The notes below the pieces were generated by a model. The model was not told where the DNA came from, ran no database searches, and worked only from the letters and a program-made list of their open reading frames with translations. This document shows, one piece after another, positions 8,861-17,831 of a stretch of DNA of 64,000 bases (positions are counted from its first letter, which is position 1; every line of letters begins with the position of its first letter). Source of the DNA: Stenotrophomonas maltophilia. GTDB taxonomy: Bacteria; Pseudomonadota; Gammaproteobacteria; Xanthomonadales; Xanthomonadaceae. The translations under genes were made by a program, and so were the position numbers. The stretch lies in NCBI RefSeq assembly GCF_002799155.1, contig NZ_NERD01000002.1:1736001-1800000 (forward strand). The letters are read 5' to 3'.

Positions 8861-9865
8861 TCAGCGCTGGTAGTCCTTCAGGAACAGCCAGGTGATCAGC
8901 GTGGCATCCGGCCCCTTCGGGTCGGTGAACGGCAGGCCGGACTGGCTGCCACTCCAGGCATGCCCCATCCCCTGCACCACATAGTGCTGCACCAGCGTCC
9001 TTCCGCCATAGGCATAGGTATCGACCGTGTACGCGCGCCCGCCCGGCACCTGGCCGTGATGGGTGCTGGTCGGCACGTACTTCACCGAGTCGTTGTCCAG
9101 GCCGTCGTCGGCCAGATCATTGGTCTGCAGGAACTGGCGCACGGCCTGCTCACCGTTCACCGGGTTGACGGTGAGGTCGGCGCTGCCATGGAACACCAGC
9201 AACGGCAGCGGCCGCGGCGAAGGCGAACCCGAGCACTGCCAGGCCAGCCGACCGTTGCTGTCCGGTGAGTAGATGCTGCCGGCCAACAACGCGTAGGCAC
9301 TGCCGGAAATGGTGGTCGCGCCCTTGTACATGCCGCCGGAGTGGATGGCGCCGGCAGCGAACACATCCGAGTAGCAGGCCAGCATGATCGAGGTCATCGC
9401 GCCGCCGGCAGAAATGCCGGTTACATAGACCCGGTGCGGATCGATGCTGTAGCTGGCTTTCACCTTGTCCACGATGCCGGCCAGAAGTGATGGCTCGCCA
9501 CTGTCGCGCGCCTGATTGATCGGCAGCTGCCAGTTCCAGCAACGCGCAGGATTGGAGGTGACGTTCTGGCGCGGATACACCACGATGAAGCCCTCGCTGT
9601 CGGCGACCTCGTTGAAGCCTGAAGCCTCACCCATCAGGTTCGGGCCGGTCACGCAGCCGTGCAGCACCAGCAGCAGGGGCAGTGGCTGGGCCGCGTCGTA
9701 GCCGGCCGGCACCCAGACCTGGTATTCGCGGGCGCCGAACAGGTTGCCGTACAGGCCGATATCCCAATGCCCTGCCGGGCTGGCTGCAAGCGCGCTGCCC
9801 GCCGTTGCCAGCCAGGTGCACAGCACCAGCGCCATCGCTTTGATCGAATCGATTCCGGATTTCAT
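8861..9865 (-). CDS. Secreted PHB-depolymerase-family esterase (LpqC/feruloyl esterase type)
   Basis: The 334-residue product has a signal peptide ending near ALA (residues 25-27) and an alpha/beta-hydrolase fold: oxyanion-hole LHGC (68-71) and nucleophile S152 in GISAGG. The C-terminal His is probably in GMGHAWSG, and the Asp in FHGSADLTVNP. The order and spacing match the esterase/PHB depolymerase group that includes polyhydroxybutyrate depolymerases and acetyl-xylan or feruloyl esterases. Substrate cannot be decided. It is divergent from a TonB-dependent receptor whose promoter region it shares, so uptake of a released product is conceivable but unproven. Confidence 0.85.
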   Translation of the reverse strand: MKSGIDSIKAMALVLCTWLATAGSALAASPAGHWDIGLYGNLFGAREYQVWVPAGYDAAQPLPLLLVLHGCVTGPNLMGEASGFNEVADSEGFIVVYPRQNVTSNPARCWNWQLPINQARDSGEPSLLAGIVDKVKASYSIDPHRVYVTGISAGGAMTSIMLACYSDVFAAGAIHSGGMYKGATTISGSAYALLAGSIYSPDSNGRLAWQCSGSPSPRPLPLLVFHGSADLTVNPVNGEQAVRQFLQTNDLADDGLDNDSVKYVPTSTHHGQVPGGRAYTVDTYAYGGRTLVQHYVVQGMGHAWSGSQSGLPFTDPKGPDATLITWLFLKDYQR

Positions 9866-9962
9866 GACCAGATCCTCAGGGGTGAGTCGTGGATGAAGGA
9901 GTACCGGGAACGCGTCCGGCTGGGGGCGAGCCCAGTATCCGCATCCGGCGGCCGCTGCCGAC

Positions 9963-9976
9963 TGGACCTAGGTCCA
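9963..9976. promoter_or_regulatory. Perfect palindrome TGGACCTAGGTCCA upstream of TonB receptor
   Basis: A 14-bp exact dyad lies 87 bp before the TonB receptor start. Its core ACCTAGGT recurs at 17746-17753, in the divergent region between the CrbR-like regulator and the acyl-CoA ligase. CCTAGG is rare here: the only other copy noticed is near 59808. The two sites flank the same gene cluster, so they are candidate binding sites for the CrbR-like regulator or another factor controlling it. Confidence 0.45.
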
Positions 9977-10062
9977 CTCGCTGCTGGCCGACGACACCGC
10001 TAGCCTTGGCTGCAGGGGTGGCATCGGGCCATCTGCAATGGACATGCCCTGGGGAGGAATGA

Positions 10063-12261
10063 ATGAAACGGAATTGTCTGAGCCTGATGATCGGCGCGCT
10101 GCTGGCGTCTGGCCCGGTACTGGCACAGGATGCGGCGCAGGGGGCGGCGCCCGTGGCCAGGAGCGCCTCACCCACCAATCTGGACAGCATCAAGGTCACC
10201 GCGCGCAAGCGCGAGGAAACCCTGCAGGAAGTGCCGGTGGCAGTCACCGCTTTCACCTCCGAGGCGCTGGACCGGATGAATGTCCAGGACATCAGCGACC
10301 TGGATGGGCAGGTGCCCAACCTGACCATCTACGCCGCACGCGGCGCCAGCAGCACGGTGACCGCCTACATCCGTGGCGTCGGCCAGTCCGATCCCACCTG
10401 GGGCGCGGACCCGGGCGTCGGCATCTACCTGGATGACGTCTACATCGCACGCCCGCAGGGCGCGCTGCTGGATGTGTTCGATGTATCGCGCATCGAGGTG
10501 CTGCGCGGCCCGCAGGGTACGCTGTACGGCAAGAACACCATTGGCGGTGCGATCAAGTACATCTCGCGCGGCCTGCCCACCCAGACCGAGGGCTTCGCCC
10601 AGATCACCGTGGGCAACTACAGCCAGCTCGATGCCAAGGCGGCGATCGGCGGCCCGATCGGTGGCGCCGACAGCGGCCTGCGTGCACGCGTGGCGGTGGC
10701 CAGCATGAACCACGATGGTTTCGGCGAGAACACCTTCAATGGCCAGCCAGTCAGCGACAAGCAGGTCAACGCGGCGCGCCTCAACCTTGGGGCGTATGCG
10801 GGCGATGATTTCGATGTGCAGTTCGCGCTGGACTGGAGCGATGACCAGTCGGGCATGCGCGGCTCGAAGATGCTCGCGCCCAATCCGTTCCTGCGCGCCT
10901 ACCCGCCGATGGACAGCCGCTACGACATCCGCTCGGGCATGCGCAACCTCAACAACGTGGAGACCAAGGGCGCGTCGGCCACGGTGAACTGGCGACCGAA
11001 CGACGACATCGCAGTGAAGTACGTGGTGGCCAAGCGCGAATCGGACAGTGAAGCCAACATCGACTTCGACACCACGCCGGTCAAGCTGGCCGATGTGGGG
11101 GGCACCTACCACGATGACCAGGTCAGCAACGAGGTGCAGCTGAACTACGATGCCGGTGGACGCGTGCGCGGCGTGGTGGGCCTGTACCAGTTCAGTGGCG
11201 AGGCCGGTGGGCAGATCCAGAACAACTACTTCAGCGCGCAGTTCGCCGACAACCAGGGCAAGGTACTGACCGACAGCATCGCGCTGTATGCGGATTGGAC
11301 CTTCGACCTGACCAGCAGGCTCAAGCTGGATGTGGGCGCCCGCTACACCGACGAGGACAAGCGCGCGATCGTCCTCAACCGCCTCTACGCCGACCCGGGC
11401 TTCAGCCGGCCGGTGGCGGTAACCGCGGACTTCGACAAGAAGACCAACTTCAAGAACGTCTCACCCAAGGTCTCGCTGGACTACCAGGTCACCCCGGACA
11501 TCATGGTCTACGGACTGGCAACGCGCGGCTTCAAATCCGGCGGCTACAACATCCGTGCCAACGCGGTAGCGGTGCCGCGCTCGGCCGAGCCGTTCGACGA
11601 TGAGACGGTGGACAGCTACGAGGTCGGCAGCAAGATGGCCTTCCTCGACCAGCGCCTGTTCCTGAACCTGTCGGCCTTCTACAACAAGTACAAGGACATC
11701 CAGCTGTCGGTGTTCACTGGGCTGGATACCAATGGCGACGGCATCGATGATTCCTTCTTCGGCGACTTCACCAATGCCGGCGCGGGTACCGTCAAGGGCG
11801 TGGAGGTCGAATACCAGTACCTGCCCAGCCCGCACTGGCTGATTTCCGGCAACCTGGCCTGGCTGGACACCAGGTACGACGAGTACATCGATCGTGGCAT
11901 GAACGTGGCCCGGCAGATGAAGTTCACCAATGCACCGGAGTTCTCGGGCGCGTTGAACGTGGAGTACCGCACCGACCTGGCCAACGGCGGCAACCTGTCG
12001 GCACGGGTGAGCTACAGCTACCAGAGCGAGGTGTGGCCGACCACCGACCTGAGCCCGGTGATCAAGCAGGATGGCTACGGCCTGGTCAATGCCGGTGTGA
12101 TCTGGCGGCTGGATGACGCGTGGACGTTCTCCCTGCAGGGCACCAACCTGGCCGACAAGGAATACCGCACCACTGGCTACAACATTCCTGCAGTCGGCAC
12201 GCTGATTGGCTTCTATGGCCCGCCACGCCAATATAGCCTCAGCGTCCGTTACGATTTCTAG
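10063..12261 (+). CDS. TonB-dependent outer-membrane receptor
   Basis: A 732-residue receptor: signal peptide (1-21), TonB-box-like DSIKVTA near residue 45, plug domain with the signature EVLRGPQGTLYGKNTIGGAI (about 146-165), and a 22-strand barrel ending in aromatic SVRYDF. It imports a ligand across the outer membrane using TonB energy. Plugs of this GPQGTLYGKN type are common in the large receptor sets of Xanthomonadaceae and sphingomonads that take up plant or hydrophobic compounds. Co-direction with a hydrolase and a MaoC protein suggests an organic substrate rather than iron, but this is inference. The start has GGAGGAATGA spacing consistent with a strong Shine-Dalgarno sequence. Confidence 0.92.
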   Translation: MKRNCLSLMIGALLASGPVLAQDAAQGAAPVARSASPTNLDSIKVTARKREETLQEVPVAVTAFTSEALDRMNVQDISDLDGQVPNLTIYAARGASSTVTAYIRGVGQSDPTWGADPGVGIYLDDVYIARPQGALLDVFDVSRIEVLRGPQGTLYGKNTIGGAIKYISRGLPTQTEGFAQITVGNYSQLDAKAAIGGPIGGADSGLRARVAVASMNHDGFGENTFNGQPVSDKQVNAARLNLGAYAGDDFDVQFALDWSDDQSGMRGSKMLAPNPFLRAYPPMDSRYDIRSGMRNLNNVETKGASATVNWRPNDDIAVKYVVAKRESDSEANIDFDTTPVKLADVGGTYHDDQVSNEVQLNYDAGGRVRGVVGLYQFSGEAGGQIQNNYFSAQFADNQGKVLTDSIALYADWTFDLTSRLKLDVGARYTDEDKRAIVLNRLYADPGFSRPVAVTADFDKKTNFKNVSPKVSLDYQVTPDIMVYGLATRGFKSGGYNIRANAVAVPRSAEPFDDETVDSYEVGSKMAFLDQRLFLNLSAFYNKYKDIQLSVFTGLDTNGDGIDDSFFGDFTNAGAGTVKGVEVEYQYLPSPHWLISGNLAWLDTRYDEYIDRGMNVARQMKFTNAPEFSGALNVEYRTDLANGGNLSARVSYSYQSEVWPTTDLSPVIKQDGYGLVNAGVIWRLDDAWTFSLQGTNLADKEYRTTGYNIPAVGTLIGFYGPPRQYSLSVRYDF

Positions 12262-12279
12262 CGCATCCGTTACGATTTC
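12245..12279 (+). repeat. 21-bp-period direct repeat at the end of the TonB receptor gene
   Basis: TCCGTTACGATTTC occurs at 12245-12258 and again at 12266-12279, the first copy encoding the last residues of the receptor and the second lying after its stop. The period is 21 bp (seven codons), the mark of a small tandem duplication across the stop codon. Confidence 0.7.
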
Positions 12280-12293
12280 CAGGAAGCCCCTGC

Positions 12294-13172
12294 ATGATGC
12301 AGTCTTACGTAGATCTGTACTGGAACAGCGACGATGGCCTGCGCCTGCATGCGCGTGACCATGCACCGGACGCCGGGCAGGCGCCCCGCGGCACCGTGGT
12401 GTGCATTCCCGGCCTGACCCGCAATGCCGCCGACTTCGATGCGTTGGCCGACGTGCTCACCGGCATGGGCTGGCGCGTGATCGCCGTCGACCTGCGTGGC
12501 CGTGCCGGGTCGGAACGTGCTCAGGATCCATCCAGTTACAACCCGCGCACCTATTCGGACGACATGGTCGCACTGCTGCGCTCGCAGAACATCGACAAGG
12601 CCGTGTTCGTCGGCACCTCGCTGGGCGTGCTGGTGACCATCACCCTGGCCTCGCGCGCACCGCAGTGGATTGCTGCGGCGGTATTGAACGATGCCGGCCC
12701 CAAAGTGCCGCGCGAGGCGCTGGCACGGATCGGCAAGTACGCCGGCAAGCCCGTGCCGCCAATGGATCTGCAACAGGCCGCCGCCTACATGGGCACCATC
12801 GGCAAGGCGGCATTCCCGCGCTACACCGTGGAGGACTGGCGGGCCATGGCCCTGCGTACGTTCCGCCAGCGCGAAGACGGGCTGCTGGAACTGGACTACG
12901 ACCCGGCGGTGATCCGCACCACCCGCCCGTGGCTGCTGTGGCTGCTGCGCCCGGTGCTGTGGCGCGCGGTTCGCGGCTTGACCGCGCGCGTGCCGGTGCT
13001 GGTGGTGCGCGGCGCCCTGTCCGACATCCTGCCTGCCGATGTCGCCCGGCAGATGGCCGCGACATCGCCACGCGCACGCCTGGTTGAAGTGCCAGACGTG
13101 GGCCATGCGCCGATGTTGAACGAGCCGGAAGCACGCGATGCCATCCTGGCCCTGCTGGACGACGTGCGGTGA
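12294..13172 (+). CDS. Alpha/beta hydrolase
   Basis: The 292-residue cytoplasmic protein has an alpha/beta-hydrolase fold: oxyanion loop IPGLTRNAADF (38-48), DLRGRAGS, nucleophile S109 in VGTSLG, an acid in RGALSDI and the catalytic His in VGHAPML. Residues 180-240 form a cap with a Trp-rich patch (RPWLLWLLRPVLW), suggesting a hydrophobic substrate. It starts 32 bp after the TonB receptor and its stop overlaps the MaoC gene start (GTGA), so the three are one operon. It may cleave an ester or lactone taken up through the receptor; the substrate is unknown. Confidence 0.85.
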   Translation: MMQSYVDLYWNSDDGLRLHARDHAPDAGQAPRGTVVCIPGLTRNAADFDALADVLTGMGWRVIAVDLRGRAGSERAQDPSSYNPRTYSDDMVALLRSQNIDKAVFVGTSLGVLVTITLASRAPQWIAAAVLNDAGPKVPREALARIGKYAGKPVPPMDLQQAAAYMGTIGKAAFPRYTVEDWRAMALRTFRQREDGLLELDYDPAVIRTTRPWLLWLLRPVLWRAVRGLTARVPVLVVRGALSDILPADVARQMAATSPRARLVEVPDVGHAPMLNEPEARDAILALLDDVR

Positions 13173-13654
13173 GCACAGCCGCCTCCACCGAGGCATTGCC
13201 GGCCGCCCTGCGCCCTCTCCAGCAATGGGCGGCCGGCGAGCGGCTGGGCAGCATCACGCAGGTATCGCAAGCACGGATCGATGCCTTCGCCGACGCCACC
13301 GGTGACCACAACTGGATCCACGTCGACCCGGTGCGCGCACAGGCGCAGCTGCCGGGTGGGCGCACCATCGCCCACGGCTTCCTGCTGCTGTCACTGACGG
13401 TGGAAGAGGATGTGGCCGCCTTGGCCGGCTTCCCCGGTATCGCGCATGTGCTCAATTACGGCCTGAACAAGGTGCGCTTCCTGGCGCCGGTACCCAGCGG
13501 CTCGCACGTACGGGTGCGTTCGCAGCTGGTGTCCCTCCAGCCGCGCCAACCGGGGCAGTGGCTGCTGACCCAGCGCAAGACCGTGGAGCTGGCTGCCGAT
13601 GGCGAGGTTGCAGTGGTCGCCGAGCAGTTGTCACTGATCGTGGTGCCTGCCTAG
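13169..13654 (+). CDS. MaoC-family (R)-hydratase-like protein
   Basis: A 161-residue hot-dog-fold protein with the hydratase-2 motif: catalytic D and H in FADATGDHNWIHVDPVRA (about residues 40-57), followed by GRTIAHGFLLLSL. This is the NodN/MaoC group, which hydrates enoyl thioesters. It starts with GTG overlapping the hydrolase stop by 4 bp. Together with the hydrolase and the nearby acyl-CoA ligase it points to beta-oxidation-like degradation of an acyl compound. No dehydrogenase or thiolase accompanies it here, so the rest of any pathway must lie elsewhere. Confidence 0.85.
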   Translation: MSTAASTEALPAALRPLQQWAAGERLGSITQVSQARIDAFADATGDHNWIHVDPVRAQAQLPGGRTIAHGFLLLSLTVEEDVAALAGFPGIAHVLNYGLNKVRFLAPVPSGSHVRVRSQLVSLQPRQPGQWLLTQRKTVELAADGEVAVVAEQLSLIVVPA

Positions 13655-13689
13655 CGCCGCCCTGCCCCGCTTCTCTCTACACTGGAGCG

Positions 13690-16600
13690 ATGTTGACGCC
13701 CTCCATCGCCCTGTTCGCCTGCATCGCGTGGACCGTCCTGCTGTTTGGCGTGGCCCTGTGGGGTGAGCGCCGGGGGCATCGCCTGGCACGGATCTGGCCG
13801 GTCATCTATGCGCTGTCGCTGGCCGTGCACTGCACGGCCTGGACGTACTACGGGGCGGCCTCGCAGGGCGTGCAATGGGGCTTCCCGATTCCGCCGACGC
13901 TGGTCGGCATGGCACTGATCTTTGCCTTCGGCCTTCCGTTCCTGGCGCGGCTGGCGCGGTTGGCCAAGCAGCACAACAGCGCCACCATCGCCGACCTGGT
14001 GGTCGCGCGGCTGCACGCAGACCAGGGCCTGGGCATCACCATCACCCTGGTCGCGCTGTTCGGCATCATTCCCTACATCGCGCTGCAGCTCAAAGCGGTC
14101 AGCCAGGGCCTGGGCGCCCTGCTGGGCGATCGCTTCGCACCTGCCGGCTGGCAACTGGACATGTCGTTCTGGTTCGCGCTGACGATGGCGGCGTTCACCC
14201 TGCTGTTCGGTGCACGCAAGGCCTCGGCGACCGAACACAACCGCGGCATCGTGGTGGCACTGGGCCTGGAATCGGTACTGAAGCTGGTGGCACTGCTGGC
14301 GATCGGCCTGTATGCCGGACTGGCGGTGCACCGCGCCGGCACGCCCCTGCTGGAAAAGATGGCCCACCTGCCACCGCCCGCGGTCATTCCGGACTACCTG
14401 ACGATGGTGGCGCTGGGCGCGATCTCTGCCTTCACCCTGCCCCACCAGTTCCACGTGGGCGTGGTCGAGCTTCGCCAGACCTCCGACCTGAAGACGGCAC
14501 GCTGGCTGTTCCCGGTGTACCTGCTGCTGATCGGGCTGCCGTCGGTGCCGATGGCGCTGTACGGTGCCGCCCAGTTGCCGGCATCGGTTTCGCCGGATCT
14601 GTATGTGCTGGCCCTGCCGCAGGCTGGTGGACACCACCTGCTGGCGCTGGTGGCGTACCTGGGCAGCCTGAGCGCGGCCACCGGCATGATGATCCTGTCC
14701 GGGCTGACACTGTCCATCATGCTCGGCAACCACGGCGTGGGCTCGCGACTGCTGGGTGGCATCGATAGCAGCCCTGCCGCCGGCGACCTGCGCCCGCGCG
14801 TGCTGGCCCTGCGCCGCGCCGGCATCCTCGCCGTGTTCCTGATGGCGTGGCTGTACAGCAGGGCAATGAGCGATACCGAGGCGCTCAGCGATTTCGGCCT
14901 GATGTCCTTCACCGCCCTCTCGCAGCTGGCGCCGGCCGTGCTGCTGGCGGTGTACCGGCCACGCACCCCCTCGCCGGCGATCATTGCCGGCATCGTGGTG
15001 GGCTCGCTGGTTTGGCTGTGGCTGGTGTTGCTGCCCATGATCGTGCCTGCTGCAACGCCGTCGACCCGCCCCGATGGCTTGCACTGGCTGTCCCTGCTGT
15101 CGCTACGCCTGCAGCCGGGGCATATTGCGATCAGCATGGGCGCCAGCCTGGCGGCGAACCTGGTTGCCGTGGTGCTGGTGTCGCGCGCGGTGCGCCCGTC
15201 GCTGCCACGCCAGCGCGATGCGGTGGCCACGGCATCGTTGCGCAAGACCGCCGGCCGTTTCCTCGGCCAGGAAAGGGCCCGACAGCTGCTCGACGGGCAT
15301 GCAGGAAACATGCTGGATGACGATCGGGTCATCGCCGTGGAACGCGAGCTGACGGCGGTGGTCGGCGCAGGCATGGCCCGGCTGCTGGTGGAGGCCGCGC
15401 GCGAGGGTGGCGCCGCGCCATTGGAGGCGGTCACCCGCGCGGTCGGTGAAGCCACCCAGGTGCTGCGCTTCAACCAGCGCCTGCTCGAAGCCGCGCTGGA
15501 GAACATGAGCCAGGGCATCAGCGTGGTGGATGCGCAATTGCAGCTGGTGGCCTGGAACAGCCGCTATGCGGCCTTGTTCAAGTTCCCGCCGGAGCTGCTG
15601 CAGGTGGGGCAGCCGGTGGTCAATCTTACTGCGTGGGCCCTGGGCCAGCTGGGTATCGGCGCTGCCGTTGGCGACTCGCCCGAAAAAGCGCTGCAGCGCC
15701 GCGTCGCCCACATGCGGCGCGGCACGCCGCACTTGTCCGAGCGGATCTTCCCTGACGACACCATCGTGGAAATCCGCGGCAACCCGATGCCAGGCGGCGG
15801 CTATGTGGCCACGTTCACCGATGTCACCGCGTTCCGCCGCGCGGAAGTTGCCCTCAGGCGCAGCAATGAAACGCTGGAGCGCCGCGTACAGGACCGCACG
15901 GCCCGGCTGGAACAGGCGGTGCACGACGCCGAGCGCGCCAACGTGGCCAAGACGCGGTTCCTGACTGCGGTCGGCCACGACCTGATCCAGCCACTGCATG
16001 CGGCCCAGCTGCTGGCAGATGCGATGTCCCAGCACATCGAGTCCGAGTTCCTGGCGAGCTTCCTGCGCCAGATCCGCGGCGCGCTGGATTCCACCGACGA
16101 CCTGCTGTCGGGCCTGCTCGACATGTCGCGGCTGGACGCTGGCGGCTGGGTGGCCGACCCGCGCCCGTTCGCGCTGTCCACCGTACTGGACCCGCTTGCG
16201 CAGGAATTCGCCGTGCTGGCGGCGGCACGTGGCCTGCAGTTCGGCTATGTGCCGACCCGCGCCTGGGTGCACAGCGACCCGCTGCTGCTGCGCCGGGTGC
16301 TGCAGAACTTCCTGGCCAACGCCATCCGCTACACCCGTCGTGGAGGCGTACTGCTGGGCGTGCGCCGCCAAGGCACCTCACTGGCGATCGGCGTGCATGA
16401 CAGCGGACCTGGCATCGCGCCGGAGCAGCAGGCAATCGTGTTCGAGGAATTCCATCGCGGCGACCGCAGCAATGGCCAGGGGCTGGGCCTGGGGCTGGCC
16501 ATTGCGCACCGCGTCGCCAGCCTGCTGGACGCGCCACTGCAGCTGCGGAGCATGCCCGGGCGCGGCTCGGCATTCTCCATCCGGGTACCACGGGCTGCTC

Positions 16601-17025
16601 AGCCAGCCGCACCGTGCGCTCTGCCGACGGTTGCAGGTAGCAGCACGCTGAAAGGCATCCACGTGCTGGTCGTCGACAACGACCTGGAGGCGCGGGCGGC
16701 GATGCAGCAACTGCTGGCGTCCTGGGGCTGCGATGTCACCGCAGTGGGTGATGCAGCATCGATCGGGCCGGCAGCGGGTGAGGCGGCACTGTGGCTGTTC
16801 GACTATCACCTCGATGGAGGTGATACGGGCGTGGCGGCATGGAAGCGGCTGAGCGCCGTGCATGGTGCGCGACCCACGGTGATCCTCAGCGCCGACATCG
16901 GCAGCGATACCCGCGAAGCGGTACGTGAAGCCGGGCTTTCGCTGCTGAACAAGCCGTTCAAGCCGCTGGCACTGCGTTGGGCGATCAACCATCTGTTGGC
17001 TACGCAGGGTGCGGCCGCGACCTGA
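13690..17025 (+). CDS. crbS: CrbS-like hybrid sensor histidine kinase with SSF transporter-like sensor domain
   Basis: A 1111-residue protein. Residues 1-490 are about 13 membrane helices of the sodium/solute symporter fold. Next come a PAS domain (about 610-715), a histidine kinase dimerisation domain with phospho-acceptor H763 (VGHDLIQPLHAAQLL), a HATPase domain (about 865-975, DSGPGIAP and GLGLGLAI) and a C-terminal receiver with D1038 (LFDYHLDGG) and K in NKPFKP. This architecture is that of CrbS (MxtR), which with the LuxR-type CrbR controls acetyl-CoA synthetase and acetate or carboxylate use in Vibrio and Pseudomonas. Its partner regulator is convergent, 4 bp away. The start is the ATG at 13690, after GGAG. 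Confidence 0.88.
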   Translation: MLTPSIALFACIAWTVLLFGVALWGERRGHRLARIWPVIYALSLAVHCTAWTYYGAASQGVQWGFPIPPTLVGMALIFAFGLPFLARLARLAKQHNSATIADLVVARLHADQGLGITITLVALFGIIPYIALQLKAVSQGLGALLGDRFAPAGWQLDMSFWFALTMAAFTLLFGARKASATEHNRGIVVALGLESVLKLVALLAIGLYAGLAVHRAGTPLLEKMAHLPPPAVIPDYLTMVALGAISAFTLPHQFHVGVVELRQTSDLKTARWLFPVYLLLIGLPSVPMALYGAAQLPASVSPDLYVLALPQAGGHHLLALVAYLGSLSAATGMMILSGLTLSIMLGNHGVGSRLLGGIDSSPAAGDLRPRVLALRRAGILAVFLMAWLYSRAMSDTEALSDFGLMSFTALSQLAPAVLLAVYRPRTPSPAIIAGIVVGSLVWLWLVLLPMIVPAATPSTRPDGLHWLSLLSLRLQPGHIAISMGASLAANLVAVVLVSRAVRPSLPRQRDAVATASLRKTAGRFLGQERARQLLDGHAGNMLDDDRVIAVERELTAVVGAGMARLLVEAAREGGAAPLEAVTRAVGEATQVLRFNQRLLEAALENMSQGISVVDAQLQLVAWNSRYAALFKFPPELLQVGQPVVNLTAWALGQLGIGAAVGDSPEKALQRRVAHMRRGTPHLSERIFPDDTIVEIRGNPMPGGGYVATFTDVTAFRRAEVALRRSNETLERRVQDRTARLEQAVHDAERANVAKTRFLTAVGHDLIQPLHAAQLLADAMSQHIESEFLASFLRQIRGALDSTDDLLSGLLDMSRLDAGGWVADPRPFALSTVLDPLAQEFAVLAAARGLQFGYVPTRAWVHSDPLLLRRVLQNFLANAIRYTRRGGVLLGVRRQGTSLAIGVHDSGPGIAPEQQAIVFEEFHRGDRSNGQGLGLGLAIAHRVASLLDAPLQLRSMPGRGSAFSIRVPRAAQPAAPCALPTVAGSSTLKGIHVLVVDNDLEARAAMQQLLASWGCDVTAVGDAASIGPAAGEAALWLFDYHLDGGDTGVAAWKRLSAVHGARPTVILSADIGSDTREAVREAGLSLLNKPFKPLALRWAINHLLATQGAAAT

Positions 17026-17029
17026 AGTT

Positions 17030-17704
17030 TCAGGCGTCCCGGGGGGCTTCGAGCTGCCGGGATGGATCGGCCAACCCCATCTCGTGCAGTACGCGGATGG
17101 CCTGCGCTCGATTGCGCACCCCCAACCGTTCCATGATGCGCGTCATATGCGCTTTGACCGTGCGCAGCTGCACGCCCAGACGGTCCGCGATCTGCTTGTT
17201 GAGCAGGCCTTCGGCCACCAGGCTCAGTACCTTGTACTGATGCGCCGACAGGCTGGCCAGGCGCGCGGCGAGATCCGCATCCCTGCTGAAAGGCGCAGCC
17301 CTCGCCACGGGCTCGCGCAGCAGTGCCGGAATCCAGCGCTCGCCCTCCAGCACGGAATGCAGCGCGGACTGCAGCTCGCTCAACCCCGAACTCTTCGGCA
17401 GATAGCCGGCGGCGCCCAGGTCGATGGCACGTCGGATCACCTGCGGCTCTTCATTTGCCGAGACGATGATGATCGCCAGGCCCGGCTGCAATGCGCGCAG
17501 GGTCGCCAATCCGGCAAGCCCGTGATTGCCTGGCATGTGCAGGTCCAGCAGCATCAGGTCGACCGGCTGGCGCTCGAGCGTTTCCAGCACGCTGTCCAGC
17601 GAATCGGCCTCGCAGATCTGAAGGTCGGCGACGGCCTCCTCGGCCGCGCGATGCAGCGCCGCACGGAACAGGGGATGGTCATCGGCGATAAGCAGGCTTG
17701 GCAT
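17030..17704 (-). CDS. crbR: CrbR-like LuxR/NarL-family response regulator
   Basis: The 224-residue regulator has a receiver domain with acidic pocket DD (8-9), phospho-acceptor D54 (LMLLDLHMPG) and K103 (LPKSS), then a LuxR-type helix-turn-helix at about 155-220 (LSLVAEGLLNKQIADRLG). It ends 4 bp from the convergent hybrid kinase gene and is divergent from the acyl-CoA ligase. That arrangement marks it as the kinase's partner and a likely regulator of the ligase. CrbR homologues activate acs-type genes; here the adjacent target would be a fatty-acyl-type ligase instead. A CCTAGG-centred palindrome lies 42 bp upstream of its start. Confidence 0.88.
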   Translation of the reverse strand: MPSLLIADDHPLFRAALHRAAEEAVADLQICEADSLDSVLETLERQPVDLMLLDLHMPGNHGLAGLATLRALQPGLAIIIVSANEEPQVIRRAIDLGAAGYLPKSSGLSELQSALHSVLEGERWIPALLREPVARAAPFSRDADLAARLASLSAHQYKVLSLVAEGLLNKQIADRLGVQLRTVKAHMTRIMERLGVRNRAQAIRVLHEMGLADPSRQLEAPRDA

Positions 17705-17745
17705 GTCGAGGCGAGATTAGCAAATCGCACCGGCAAGGACAGGGG

Positions 17746-17753
17746 ACCTAGGT
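17746..17753. promoter_or_regulatory. ACCTAGGT palindrome between crbR-like and ligase genes
   Basis: ACCTAGGT lies in the 127-bp divergent region, 42 bp from the crbR-like start and 79 bp before the ligase start. It repeats the core of the perfect dyad at 9963-9976 upstream of the TonB receptor. It is a candidate operator for the CrbR-like regulator. Confidence 0.4.
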
Positions 17754-17831
17754 ACGCTGGCGTGGTCCGCGAGGATGGCTAGTGTGGGCAGTGACGACCG
17801 GCGATCGTTACGCCGCCCACAAGGAACCCCC

